This document shows positions 51,157 through 61,194 of a stretch of DNA of 64,000 bases, piece by piece (positions within the stretch are counted from its first letter, which is position 1; every line of letters begins with the position of its first letter). A model generated the notes under the pieces. That model did not search any database. It had not been told where the DNA came from and saw only the letters and a program-made list of their open reading frames with translations. The DNA comes from Prorocentrum cordatum. Its lineage: Eukaryota; Sar; Dinophyceae; Prorocentrales; Prorocentraceae. The stretch is from assembly GCA_963575745.1 (NCBI GenBank), contig CAUYUJ010014358.1, positions 153,819 through 217,818 of the forward strand. Direction: 5' to 3'. The position numbers were made by a program, and so were the translations under genes.

Positions 51157-51739
51157 CGCCCGATGCTGCTGCCCCGTGGTCTTCGGGTCGTCACTCGGCT
51201 CTCCAGCGGCCGAGTCGGGACGAACTTCGGGCACCCCCAGGACACCGTCGACGAGGCGCAGCCGATGAAAACCAAGCCAGGGTCTCGAAAACGTTCGACA
51301 ACTTGCGAAAGCTGCTGTCGAACACTTCCGACGACCCCAGATCGAGGGGACTGTTGCTCGTGTCCCGTGCCCCCCCTGGCAATGGCAAAGGGGGGGGCAC
51401 CCCCGAGGGGGGTCGCCAACTCCTCCAGGAAACGCGCCACGTGCACCTTAGTGATTTCTTGCTCTGGTGCCCGGGATCGTGGCCGCCCGGACCTACGGTC
51501 AAGATGCCACACATAGCGTGCACACGCGGACTTTGAAGTGCAATCTAAACGGGGCCCGTGTAGAGCGTCATCAAAAAATAGTTCACTCTATACGCGTTTT
51601 TGTAAGGGTGTTTAGCGTGCACTTGAAAGTGTTTAGCGTGGACTAAAAAAACGTTTAGAATGCACGTCAGATCATGAATGTATTGCACGTGCGTCTGCAG
51701 AATGCCGATTTGGCATTTTGGCCTCCGCCCGCCCGAGCC
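51157..51739. other. gene-free stretch
   Basis: No gene that I can support. GTTTAGCGTGCACTTG and GTTTAGCGTGGACTAA repeat at 51.61-51.66 kb. Confidence 0.4.
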
Positions 51740-51948
51740 ACTTCTGCCTCCTCCTCCTCCTTCTCATACTCCTCCTCTTCCTTCTCCGCCTCATCTTCCT
51801 TCTCCTCCTCCCCCTCCTCCTCCCCCTTCTCCTCCTCTTCCTCGTCCTCCTCCTCTTCCTCCCCCTCCTCCTCGTCCTCCTCCTCCTCCTCCTCGTCCTC
51901 CTCCTCCTCCTCCTCCTCCTCCTCCTCCTCCTCCTCCTCCTCCTCCTA
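51740..51948. repeat. (CCT)n microsatellite
   Basis: CCTCCT/TCGTCC array of about 200 bp. Confidence 0.95.
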
Positions 51949-52059
51949 GGTACGTAGAGGCAGCCGAAGTGATACCAAGGGCAAAGCGGGGATGGATGGG
52001 GAGAGGAGGCAGGGGACAGGGAGGGGAGAGAGGAGGACGGGGAGAGGGATGAGGAGGAT

Positions 52060-52090
52060 GAGGAGAACGACACGGGAGTAGGAGTAGGAG

Positions 52091-52143
<53 letters not shown>

Positions 52144-52160
52144 GGAGGAGGAGGATGGAT
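52060..52160. repeat. GGAGTA and (GAT)n microsatellites
   Basis: AGGAGTAGGAGTAGG followed by (GAT)n at 52095-52142 and GGAGGA. Lies beyond the 3' end of the retrogene. Confidence 0.9.
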
Positions 52161-52342
52161 GGCACAGCTTCAAAGGAAGCCCTCGACCCCGTCCAGCAGG
52201 CTGGACGATGCCGAGGGCCGCCAGAAGTTTGAAATCCCCGCGCGCGGGCCGCTGCCGCGACGGTGTGCGGCCCACGCCCCCGTCCGCAGGGGGACGCGAC
52301 GGGGGTCCCTGGGCCGCAACTCCAGGATTCGAGGCGGCGGCA

Positions 52343-53377
52343 CTAGAGAGCGCCCGAGAGCGCGCGCCACCGAGCCTCAGCGGCTGCCGAGAGGCCAGTG
52401 CCACCGACGACGACGCGGTAGATGCGCACGCCCATCACGCGGAAGCACTGGCGGAAGCGCGTGGAGCTCATGAAGGCGTGCACGCGGTCGATGTCCATGC
52501 CGTCGCTATCGATCTGGCGCACCACGTCCTCCATGCTGACGCTCTGCGCGCCTCCCTCGGGGCCCGAGGCCGTGAGCATCTTGTCGAGGAAATCCTCGAC
52601 GTCGACCTCCGACACCGCGCCGAGCTCAGCGAGGGGCTCCTCGCCACTGTCGACGCTCTCAGGCACGTGGGAGCCGTCGCCGTCGATCTCCGCCGCAGGC
52701 TGGAACGGCACAACCAGCCTCACGTCGACTACGACGGCCTCCGACTCGCCTGCCACGTCGACGACGGGCTCCACCGAGACGCCGCTCTCGGTCCCGTCAC
52801 CGTCGCACTGGGACTTGACCATGTCCCCGCCCGCGAGCCGCCAGCCCGCCATCAACCCGAAGCCGAAGGCGGTGGCCTCCGACTGGAAGTCCCGAGGCCG
52901 CCAGTCACCAGGCGCATGGTCTCCGTCACCGCCGTCGCCAAAAACAGCATCGCCGTCTCCGCCACGGGCCGGCGCCGGCAGGGGGCCACCCTGGCCCGCG
53001 AAGGCCGGCAGCCGCGGGCCCGCCGCAGAAGCCTCCAGCTCCTCGTCGGTCGCCCGCGCGAACCCTCGCGGTGGGGGGTCGGCAGCATGCCAAGCCGCGT
53101 TGCGCCGCCTGCGCGGCCGTCCCGCGACCCGCAGACCCGCCGCAGCACTGCGCAGCGCCGGGCGCGCAGCCTGCTCGCGGTCTTGCCACGACCCAGGTGG
53201 CCACGGCCCCGCGCGGCACCCCGCAACCAACGCAGCCATGCGCCTGGCGCGGGCCGCGCGCCGCGCCGCCGTGGGGCCGAGAGCGGCGCTCTCGGCCTCC
53301 CTGAGTCCCGTGGGCCGCCATCGCTGAGGTGGCAGCCCTCCGTAGCAAACCTTCGCCGCCAGGCAGTCCCCCTCCAT
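52343..53377 (-). CDS. hypothetical protein on a DinoSL-tagged retrogene
   Basis: 344 residues, no introns. ATG at 53377-53375 is the first in-frame Met downstream of the DinoSL sequence (101-nt leader between). TAG stop at 52343-52345. The N-terminal half is Arg/Ala-rich (PTAARRAARARRMAALVAG). The middle is acidic and Gly-rich (GGDGDAVFGDGGDGDHAPGD). The C-terminus looks folded: VSEVDVEDFLDKMLTASG, then SMEDVVRQIDSDGMDIDRVH and RQCFRVMGVRIYRVVVGG. No domain is recognised. The SL relict plus the intronless frame imply a processed mRNA that was copied back into the genome. No poly(A) tail or target duplication survives. The intact frame leaves open whether it is still expressed; a re-added leader would splice to the AG at the relict's end. 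An opposite-strand frame of 431 codons is treated as a shadow. Confidence 0.65.
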   Translation of the reverse strand: MEGDCLAAKVCYGGLPPQRWRPTGLREAESAALGPTAARRAARARRMAALVAGCRAGPWPPGSWQDREQAARPALRSAAAGLRVAGRPRRRRNAAWHAADPPPRGFARATDEELEASAAGPRLPAFAGQGGPLPAPARGGDGDAVFGDGGDGDHAPGDWRPRDFQSEATAFGFGLMAGWRLAGGDMVKSQCDGDGTESGVSVEPVVDVAGESEAVVVDVRLVVPFQPAAEIDGDGSHVPESVDSGEEPLAELGAVSEVDVEDFLDKMLTASGPEGGAQSVSMEDVVRQIDSDGMDIDRVHAFMSSTRFRQCFRVMGVRIYRVVVGGTGLSAAAEARWRALSGAL

Positions 53378-53478
53378 GGCCACAAGACGCGGCGAAGGGG
53401 AGAAGGACAGAGCCGCTCTCGAGCGCAGAAGCAGCAGGGAGAGACAAGGCAAGCAGCCCGCCTGGCGCCCAAGGCAGG

Positions 53479-53500
53479 CTTGAGCCAAAATGGCTACGGA
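53479..53500 (-). other. full-length DinoSL spliced-leader relict
   Basis: The minus strand reads T then CCGTAGCCATTTTGG then CTCAAG, all 22 nt of the dinoflagellate spliced leader (D = T). It is followed by CCTGCC, not the GT of an SL-RNA donor, so this is not an SL RNA gene. It lies 101 nt before an intact ATG on the same strand. Confidence 0.95.
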
Positions 53501-53600
53501 TGATGATGAGGAGGAGGTGGTGGAGTAGGAGGAGGAGAAGGAGGATGAGGAGGAGGAGCAGGAAGAGGAGGAGGAGGAGGAGGAGGAGAGAGGAAGGAGA
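53501..53600. repeat. GAT/GGA microsatellite
   Basis: TGATGATGAGGAGGAGG array that abuts the DinoSL relict on its 5' side. Confidence 0.9.
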
Positions 53601-54054
53601 GAGAAAGGGGAGAGGAATGCGAGAGGACGGGGAGGGGTATGGATTGTACCTCCAGGGTCGGGCCTAGCGACGTATAGATTGCACGTGCGCTCCGAGGCTG
53701 AGAAAACGAATGGAGTGCACGAACCACCTCTACCGGGGTCCCCAACTCTAGCAAACTCAAGATACGCCGGCGATGCGGCGTATAGCGTGTACATGTTTGA
53801 ATGTTTTTTTGTCCCTCGAGGGGGGGCGTGCACGCTATACGTGGCAACTTGACCGTAAACATGCAGCCGGCATGGATGCCAGTAAACGCTGCCCGAATCA
53901 AGTCTGAGGAGGTCGCAGGCGCAACGTTCCTCGCCTTCCATGGAGGCGCCCCCTCATTGTGCCCTTCCTCCTCCACATCGTCCTCCTCCACATCCAACGC
54001 CGTCTCCTCCCCCTCACGCTCAGCACTCTCCTCAATTTCCTGACGTTCCTCTCT
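53601..54054. other. gene-free stretch
   Basis: ACGTATAGATTGCACGTGCG, AATGGAGTGCACG and GTATAGCGTGTACATG are related short motifs scattered at 53.67-53.85 kb. No gene. Confidence 0.4.
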
Positions 54055-54103
54055 TTCCTCCTCCTCCTCCTCCTGCTCCTCCTCCTCCTCCCCTTCCTCC
54101 TCC

Positions 54104-54138
<35 letters not shown>

Positions 54139-54280
54139 CTCCTCCTCCTCCTCCTCCTCCTTCTCCTCCTCCTACTCGAACGTAACAGAGGGTTTGTTTT
54201 TTATTCCTCCGCGAGCGTAGCAGAGCCTCCTCCTCCAATTCCTCCTCCTCCCCCTCCTCCTCCTCCTCCTCCTCCTCGCC
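54055..54280. repeat. (CCT)n microsatellites
   Basis: CCTCCT runs at 54055-54172 and 54225-54278, split by a short non-repetitive segment. Confidence 0.93.
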
Positions 54281-54899
54281 CCCCCCAATGGCGGCGCCCC
54301 CTGGCACTGCCCCCCGCCCCCCGTGGCGGCCGAGGAAGGCAGCGCCGACGGGTCCGGGCCACTCCGCCGCACGATGCGCGTGCCTGTCCGCGCGCGGGAT
54401 GCCGCGCGCGCGACGGAAGCGGCAGGGCCGTTTCGTTTGCCGTGTTTGCAACACTGTGTTTTGTTCTTGTTCGATGGACGGGAAACCTATGAACAAGAAA
54501 ACCTACCCGCAACGGTGTTGTGTTGTATGTTTGTTTTGTTTTTGAAACACCGTGCTTTGCTTTTCTCCGGACGGGAAACCTATGAACGGGAAGACCTGCC
54601 CGAAACAATGGAAAATCTGTTCTGGGACTGGAGCCGAAACTGAAACTGGGGGGGGGAAACAAAAATGGCAGCGGAATCGGGAACAAGAACCGCACCAGAA
54701 CCTGGCAGGTGGCGCCCTGGCGCAGGAGAGGCGGAGGGAAGGAACGCTCCTTGTTCGATCCTTCGGCTCCTGCTCCTGCTCCTGCTCCTGCTCCTCCTCG
54801 TCCTCCTCCTCCTCCAGTTCCTCCTCCTCCTCCTCCTCGATCCTCTATTTTTTTCTCGGCAAGGGTGGGCAAGCACACAGATGCAGTACCCCGAAGCTG
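54281..54899. repeat. gene-free stretch with duplicated GACGGGAAACCTATGAAC
   Basis: GACGGGAAACCTATGAAC occurs at about 54477 and 54571, within a ~95-bp tandem duplication. A CTCCTGCTCCTG run lies at 54770-54840. No gene supported. Confidence 0.6.
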
Positions 54900-55022
54900 C
54901 GGATACGAGTGAGAGGGGGCGGGCGCTGGGTGGGTCGCGGGTGGGTAGCGGGTGGATCGCGGGTGGGTGCCGGGGTAGGTCGCGGGCAGGTCGCGGGTGG
55001 GTCGCGGGTGGGTCGCGGGTGA
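54900..55022 (+). repeat. GGGTCGCGGGTG minisatellite
   Basis: 10-12 bp units GGGTCGCGGGTG and GGGTAGCGGGTG with regular G-triplets, so G-quadruplex formation is possible. Confidence 0.88.
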
Positions 55023-55034
55023 ATTGGGAGTCCC

Positions 55035-55235
55035 GAAACGGTGCGGTGACAGACCGTGCGGTGACCTCGAAATCCCGCAAGACCTCACCGCACGGTCCGT
55101 CACCGCACGGTCTTGGAACCTCGGAGGCCCCTGTCGCCCGAAACGTCCTCGGAGAACGACCCGAGTCCCAAAACCGTGCGGTGAGTCCGAATCCCCACCG
55201 ACTCACCGCACGGTGTGGTCACCGCACCGTTTGGG
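55035..55235. repeat. cluster of ACCGTGCGGTGA / TCACCGCACGGT motifs
   Basis: About eight copies of a 12-bp motif in both orientations (around 55037, 55053, 55085, 55098, 55177, 55203 and 55218), able to form several alternative hairpins. Confidence 0.85.
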
Positions 55236-55309
55236 GGCCCCCCAGTGAATCTCGGGGCTCGCACCCGGATTCGTTATCCGGGAAAATCTTCCTTTTCAAA
55301 ATCTGTTGC

Positions 55310-55930
55310 TGCCCCCCTGGCAACAACGACAACGGCTCCCGCCAGATACTCCCTCGCAATGTATTCCAACATCGAAATCTCGCGCAGGACGTCCTCACAT
55401 CTATCGTGCTTTTCCATGGGAGTTCCTCGCGATGTAGTCAAACGCCGCGCCTCCGACACTCAGGGTATTACCCTCTCGCTTCAGCTTCGCTCATGAATTA
55501 CTTGGGAACCGCGCTATCGCCCGAGACTTCCTCGCGATCCATGCAGGACTCACGTGTAGCAACCCGCCTGCTTGACCTGGCCGTCTGGGCTCGCCTTCCC
55601 GACCCGCCCGCGGGGATGTGCCCGCCCGATCTGCCCGTCTGGTTCTGCCACGTGCTTTCAGCTTCAAGCCCCCCTCCTGCTAATTTCTCTCGTGCTCCAT
55701 CCTTCTCTCTCCTCCTTCCATCCGTCCTCTCCTCCCCTATTTTAGGGGCTGCACTCAATGCGCGTGGCAGGCAAGGAAGATATACCCCTAAGAGGGGTGC
55801 GAGTTAAGACAAAGAAGGCGGGTACCGAGGGTTTGGGAGTTACGTGTTGAACGGCACGTGAGCAGATAGGAACGAACAGTCTTAGACTGATGTGTGTTGT
55901 TGTCGTTATCGTCGTTGTTGCTATTGTTGT
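55310..55930 (+). repeat. ~615-bp dispersed repeat, copy 1
   Basis: Matches 62760-63375 through GCGCTATCGC, GACTTCCTCGCGAT, CGCCTTCCCGACCCGCC, TCTGCCCGTCTGGTT, GCCACGTGCTTTC, TTAGGGGCTGCAC, AGATATACCC and CAGTCTTA, ending in a TGTTGTTG/GTCGTT tract. No conserved ORF. Confidence 0.82.
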
Positions 55931-56375
55931 TGCTGCTTTTCTTGTTGGTGTTGTGGTTGAGTTCACATTTCTGAAGAATGATGATTGTTGACCCTCCTTC
56001 CTGTGACCATTGCACCTCTTCAAATCAAGGTGCTCCTCCCGGGGTTCGCATCCGTCTTTTTACAGGGAGAAAGCCTGTGGTCACCGCACTGCGCCCCTGC
56101 GTGGCACTTCCTCTACATGTGTCGCGGCGCCGTGCCCTACAAGCTAACGAATCACGCTCCCCCTTCTTGGACATCCGGACCGTTCCCTTTCTGCAGTCGC
56201 GCCATCGCCCGAGCCTTCCTTCCCGATGGGTCGACGCTTTGGCGACCCGCCCGCTCGACCTGGCCGCCTTGGGCCCGCCCGCCCGCCCCACCCGTCAGGG
56301 CCCGCCCTCCGGACACGCCCGCCCGGCTCGGCCGCTGGCGCTCCTGCTCCTCACGCCCTTCTTGAAGGAGCCCCA
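55931..56375. other. gene-free stretch
   Basis: 56.1-56.35 kb has weaker resemblance to the 615-bp repeat (CCGACCTGG, CGCCCGCC motifs). No gene supported. Confidence 0.4.
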
Positions 56376-56526
56376 GGACACACAAATAAATACACACAAA
56401 TAAAAAGATTCACCATATTTTCCTATATTTTCCGGGTTTTTGTCTTCCCCCCCACTTCCCATATTTTCTCATAGTTTCTGGGGAATCGACGCTTAATTGT
56501 GTCTGTGTGTTTCTTTTCCTCCTGAC
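56376..56526 (+). repeat. GGACACACAAATAAATAC family repeat, copy
   Basis: The clearest member: GGACACACAAATAAATACAC, TATTTTCCTATATTTTCC, GTCTTCCCCCCCACTTCCC, TTTCTGGGGAATCGACG, TTGTGTCTGTGTGTTTC. Confidence 0.85.
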
Positions 56527-56592
56527 TTCTTGTAAACCCCTCTCCTGTTTAGGGGCTGCGCCAATTACAGTTTGGGGGCTGCGCCAATTACA

Positions 56593-56764
56593 GTCGGGGC
56601 CTTGACCTAAGGAACCTTACATAAGGAACGAGGCCCCTTTTTCCCATGAGTTCAACTTCGATCTCCGATCGAAAACATCAGGAACACCCGAGGCAAACTT
56701 TGAAACAAGCAAGGAACACCGAGCCCCTCCCCAACGAAACGGGTTCCTTATTCAGGGCCCCGAC
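56593..56764. mobile_element. MITE family C, copy 2
   Basis: 172 bp, from GTCGGGGCCTTGACCTAAGG to its inverse AACGGGTTCCTTATTCAGGG plus CCCCGAC. Same length and interior as 50822-50993. Confidence 0.82.
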
Positions 56765-56789
56765 GGTACACGCGGTAGGTAGGGGAGAT

Positions 56790-57560
56790 ATACCCCAAGG
56801 GGGGTACGATAGAAGACATGGCAAGCGAACGGATAGGAATGTATGTCTCGGATGGCAAGCAAGCAGATCGGAGCGAGCAGTGCTTAAAATGATTGTTGTT
56901 GTTGAGTCTGACTTGCGAAGCACGTGATATTGTCGGGCACCCTACATCTGCTCTGGCGCTCTCGCCTCGCCGTCTGCTGCATTTCATTTACAAGTTGGGC
57001 TCAAGCTCAAGCGTTTCGGAATTTCGCCGAATCGCCTCCTTCGATACTTCCTCCTCTTCTACTCGGGACAGGGGTATGTGCTCGCCGCCGAAAGCTAGCT
57101 TTCCAACAAAACAGGCGCTCCCACGTTATATTCCTATACTTTTTACTCAGGACTGGCGCCGCCGCCTCGGCGCCGCAAGCGGCCCCCTCTGCAAACAACG
57201 TGCTCCCGCTCCATCGTTTCTCCGCTTTGACTCATGGCTCCTAACGGCCCTGAGGCTTCCTTATGCCCAGTCGAACATTCATTACTTGAATAGTACTATT
57301 GGTGGACACCCTCCATCCGCCTTGGCGCTCTCGCTTCGGCGCTGGCTGCGTTCTTTTGAAAATTAAGCTTCCGCTCAGGCGTGCTGGGGTTGCACCGAAA
57401 AGGGCCCAGCAACAAAGATAGTACTCCCGCTCGATACTTCCTCCTCTGCTACTCGGGACCAGAGCTCGTGGTCGCCGCCGAAAGCCGGTGTTCAAACAAA
57501 GCCGGCGTTCCCGTTCGATTCGATAGTAGGTCCATGCGTTCTGCTCGGGACCAGCGCTCC
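56790..57560 (+). repeat. degenerate ~370-394-bp tandem repeat
   Basis: CGATACTTCCTCCTC and CTACTCGGGAC plus CGCCGCCGAAAGC recur near 57038 and 57432. GCGCTCTCGC plus CTGCATT-type blocks recur near 56955 and 57325. 56790-56900 has the AGATATACCCC and AAAATGATTGTTG parts of the 615-bp repeat. Confidence 0.7.
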
Positions 57561-57999
57561 CGCTCGATGCTTCCTTCGCTTGTACTCGAGATTCCAGAGG
57601 CCTTAAAGTTTCCGTAATCCCTGTTGAACCTTCAGGATCTACATTTGTCTTATGTTGCTCCCATCGTGCTTAAGGACCACATCTCAGAAATAATTTCGAG
57701 CACCCAGGAAAGTCTCAAAAAAGTGTCGAAACAGTGTCGGGCGAGTGTCTCCCAGGGTCCGACACGTGAAAACCCTTGAGGTTCGGAACTTTTTGGGGCG
57801 CTCGAAATCCTTCCTGGTGATCAAGGCTAAAGCAGGCTGGAGCATCATGAAATTTGTCATTGGCGGTCACAGCTCAAGCTGAAGCGTTTCGAACTTCCTG
57901 GGGGGCTTCCGCAGCTGTCCTCCGCTGGGGCGCCCTCGCGCTCTCGCGTCAGAGCGCGGAAGCCCGCGGCGGCGACACCGTCGTCGCCATCACTGTCGC
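57561..57999. other. gene-free stretch
   Basis: No gene or clear repeat recognised. Confidence 0.4.
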
Positions 58000-58020
58000 C
58001 GTCGTGATCACTGTCGCCGT

Positions 58021-58069
<49 letters not shown>

Positions 58070-58165
58070 CGTCTCCTCCTCCTCCTCCTCCTCCCCATCC
58101 TCCTCCCCCTCCTCCTCCTCGTCCTCCTCCTCCTTCTCTTCTTCCTCCTCCTCCTCCGTTCCTTC
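58000..58165. repeat. (CGT)n and (CCT)n microsatellites
   Basis: CGTCGTCGT at 58010-58068 followed by CCTCCT to 58160. Confidence 0.93.
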
Positions 58166-59094
58166 TGCTTATGAAAAACTCCTCCCTGCGCACTCCGAAA
58201 CCATTCGGAAAGGCGCGCTGGGCGTTTCGCCTGAGACCCCCGCGTATCATTTATGAGCCTCAAGCTTAAAAGCGGCAGCCATTTTACAAATGCTTTGCTT
58301 GCCTCAAGCTTAGAAGCGGCAGCAGTTTCACAATGTAGCTCTCGCTTTGGGCGCCGCGCGCATTCGTTCAACAAATTTGCGAAATCTGCACGGATTGAGT
58401 GCGGTTCCTTTTCAAACTGCGGCTCTCGCTGTACTGCCGCGCACATTCGTCAGTAAATTCCAGGCGTTCCAGTCCACCACTCCACTGCTTCTCCCGCTTT
58501 ATGTACCAGAAATAATGGTTTGGAACGCTTCAGGATTGTCATGGCGCAGCAATTAAAATGATCATTCGAAGGAACTGCGAAGGGTCTTCCTCACTCTTCT
58601 TCTTCTCCCCCTCTTCCTCCTCCATCCCTGTCCCTTACAGATAACTCCTACCTGTCGCATCCCCAGGGGTGTCGGTGCGGCAGGCCGGGCGCTTCGCCTA
58701 AGACGCAACGCAACCGATGAAGACTGGGGTCCCCCGTGCCGAACAAAATTGGACATACCAAGAAAGCGTCCCGCGAAGCTCTGCGGAAGCGAAGCCCAAA
58801 ACAGTGGTGAAGCGACGCTTCAGACGGTGATGTGAACGAAATAATCCCAAGTGCTACAACCCATGACCTCACACAACTGGCCTGATTCTGCAATTGCCGT
58901 TGTGTTGTGCATACGCAGTCGAGTCATCGTAACGGAAGTCCTTGGGGCAAAACGATTTGCACGTGCGTCGCGTCGGTTTGGATTACATACCGTATCATCC
59001 AGCACCATTTGTGAATGTCTTTCACTGTCTGACATGTTGCACTCAATAGTGTCCTCGTCAGAGGGATTGCGGCCACCCAAGCTCCTCTTCCTCC
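58166..59094. other. gene-free stretch with a repeat shared with 15.1-15.3 kb
   Basis: 58325-58455 has CTCTCGCTTTGGGCGCCGCG, CATTCGTTC, GGTTCCTTTTCAAACTG and CCGCGCACATTCGT, matching 15130-15320. No gene supported. Confidence 0.45.
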
Positions 59095-59121
59095 TCCTTC
59101 TCCTCCTCCTCCTCCTCCTCC

Positions 59122-59152
<31 letters not shown>
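59095..59152. repeat. (CCT)n-(CAT)n microsatellite
   Basis: CCTCCT grades into CATCAT. Confidence 0.93.
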
Positions 59153-60413
59153 GGTTCAGCCCTTGGCCACACACACACATCCTCAGCCTCCCTCTCCGAC
59201 GCAGCAGCAACCTTTTCAGATTAGTCATGCATCCGTGTCTTGTGCGGCGCGCTGCTCATCGTCCTCCTCGGCCGACGGTTCCACCTGAGTCCCCCGACTG
59301 GGCAGCCGGCAGCGCCGATGCCTGACGCCGACCAGCCGTCCACAACGATGATGCAGCACGGGAGGGAGATCACCTCCCCGAGGCACTGGCGAAGAGGGGG
59401 GAAGGAGGAAAGTAGGGGGGACGGTGAAGGAAGAGGTTGACGCGGGAGGCGGCACTTGCCAGCAAGAGAAGGGCAGACAAGGGAAGAACGGCTCCGAACA
59501 GAGAAAACCAAGACAAAGACACTCCGCTGCTGTCGACGAAGGCCACCCCGACACCACACAACGAGGCAGCCACATGCGATCTTCAGAGCAGAGATGGGCG
59601 GACAAGGCTCGTACCCCACATCAGCGTCGCCCCATACACCCCCGGTCAATATTAAGAAAACCATGAGATAAGAAATTGTGGGGCTGAACTGGGGAGCGGA
59701 AAAAATAAGAAAGTAGGAGCTAAATTCCCGAGGAGGCAGACGTGGAGAGGAAGGCGGGGTGGGGGGAGGCCAGGGAGGAGCATGGACGACACGGAGATGA
59801 GATGAGGCAATCACTAGACTTGCCATCGCTCGGACGTCCATGTTTCCATGCATTTGCCGGTTTCGTGCGTGTTTTTTTCTGCTCGATGGTCCAGGATGTT
59901 CCTCGGCGTTTCTCGCCGAGAAGAAATGCACACGTCCGAGCGATGCCAAGTAGATGATGAACTCAAGCAGCAACAGCTCGGCGGCAGGCCGAGCGGCGGC
60001 CCTGGAGCGTCGAACGACGCGGGCGCGCGCGATCGCCCCCGCTGGAACCGAACCGCCGCCCGCCGCCGGCACTGCCTTCTCCCCGTCTTGATCTCCTCAG
60101 CTTTGCTGAGCGCCTTGGGCACCAGAGGGGATGGGAAAGTCGGGCCGGGCGAAAGGGGGCCATAGCAAAGGGGGGGGGGTGAGAATCAGCTCTCGTAGCT
60201 GATTTTCCCGGCGCCTCCCGGCGCCAAAAGGCGACCCTGTGTCGAGGAATGGGCCTGGCGGCGGGGCAGACACCAGCTGCGTGCAGCAGATTTCGGAACC
60301 CACCCTTTCCCTATTCCCCCCTTTCGTCCGGCCCGAGCTTTGCTGAGCGCCTTGGGCACCAAAGAGGATGGGAAAGGGGAGGGAGTCGGCTACACGCAAG
60401 GAGTGGCCCTGGG
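59153..60413. other. gene-free stretch
   Basis: GCTTTGCTGAGCGCCTTGGG followed by CACC-AGAGGATGGGAAAG occurs twice, at about 60103 and 60342. GCTGCGTGCAGCAGATTTCG at 60.28 kb resembles GCTGCACGCAGCAAACTTCG at 13.08 kb. No gene supported. Confidence 0.45.
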
Positions 60414-60559
60414 CAAGAGTGACCTTTGGTGCGCGGCTTCTGGGGGGCCGCGGGGGGACCAGACACCAGCGCGCGGGACACTACTATCGCACCGCGTTCG
60501 GCGATCGGGGGACCCCAACGGGCCCGCACCAAAGGTCACCCCGGCGAAGGGTCACTCTT
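60414..60559. mobile_element. foldback element, family E copy 2
   Basis: 146 bp: the left CAAGAGTGACCTTTGGTGCG is inverse to the right CGCACCAAAGGTCAC, followed by GGGTCACTCTT. It matches 46631-46803, including CGATCGGGGG and CAACGGGCCCGCACC. Confidence 0.7.
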
Positions 60560-60703
60560 ACGTTTAGTCGAGAGGGGGAGAGGGCACGGAGGCGGGCGGA
60601 AAGAGAAGAGGGGAGGAGGAACGGGAGGACGAGGAGGGGTGGGAGGAGGGAAGGGCGGGGAGGCGGGCAGGCCGGCGGGAGGAGTGGGGAGAAGGCTGGG
60701 GAA

Positions 60704-60847
60704 CAGGGCTGAACCTAAACGGTGTTTTTCGTTTTCGTTTTGTTTTCGTTTTCCTTCGTTTTGTCTTCAATCCGCCTTTACCGCAAAACGAAGTCGAAAC
60801 GAAAACGGCCCACGAAACCGCAAAAACGCCGTTTAGGTCCAGCCCTG
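60704..60847. mobile_element. MITE family B, copy 2
   Basis: 144 bp, from CAGGGCTGAACCTAAACGG to GCCGTTTAGGTCCAGCCCTG. The interior is self-complementary. The same size as 47401-47544. Confidence 0.87.
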
Positions 60848-60931
60848 GTGGGGAAGGGTGTGGGGGGGACAAGGGGTGGGACCAGGGAGAGATTGGCGGC
60901 GCGAGCGAGGGGGTAGGGGTAGGGGGGGAGG

Positions 60932-61008
60932 CTTCTTGGAAGGAAGCTGCTTCGTAGAGGGCGCCGGCCCAAAATCAACAGAGAAAGCCAGCGCGTTCTA
61001 AGAAGCAG
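60932..61008. mobile_element. foldback element related to 49.48-49.59 kb
   Basis: GAAGCTGCTTCGTAGAGGGC is paired with GCGTTCTAAGAAGCAGG around a short loop, with a GGGCGCCGGCCC core. Confidence 0.5.
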
Positions 61009-61067
61009 GGGTGCTTTTAAGAAGACGGCCCCCCTCCCCCATAACCCTCTTTGCTTGGCTCAACAGA

Positions 61068-61112
61068 ACGAGAGAGAGATAGAGAGATAAAGAGAGAGAG
61101 AGAGAGAGAGAG
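61068..61112. repeat. (GA)n microsatellite
   Basis: GAGAGAGATAGAGAGATAAAG followed by (GA)n. Confidence 0.95.
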
Positions 61113-61194
61113 AACAAACTTGAGCCTGGCGAAGGACCCAATCGTATGCAATTGTGAGTAGCGCAGTTGTGGATTGAGTCTTCGGTTGGGCAAC

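Noticed and set aside
53479-53500. DinoSL sequence as an SL-RNA gene
   Set aside because: No GT donor follows and no SL-RNA intron or Sm-like context is visible.
52208-53503. 431-codon plus-strand frame opposite the retrogene
   Set aside because: The DinoSL relict fixes the coding strand as minus.
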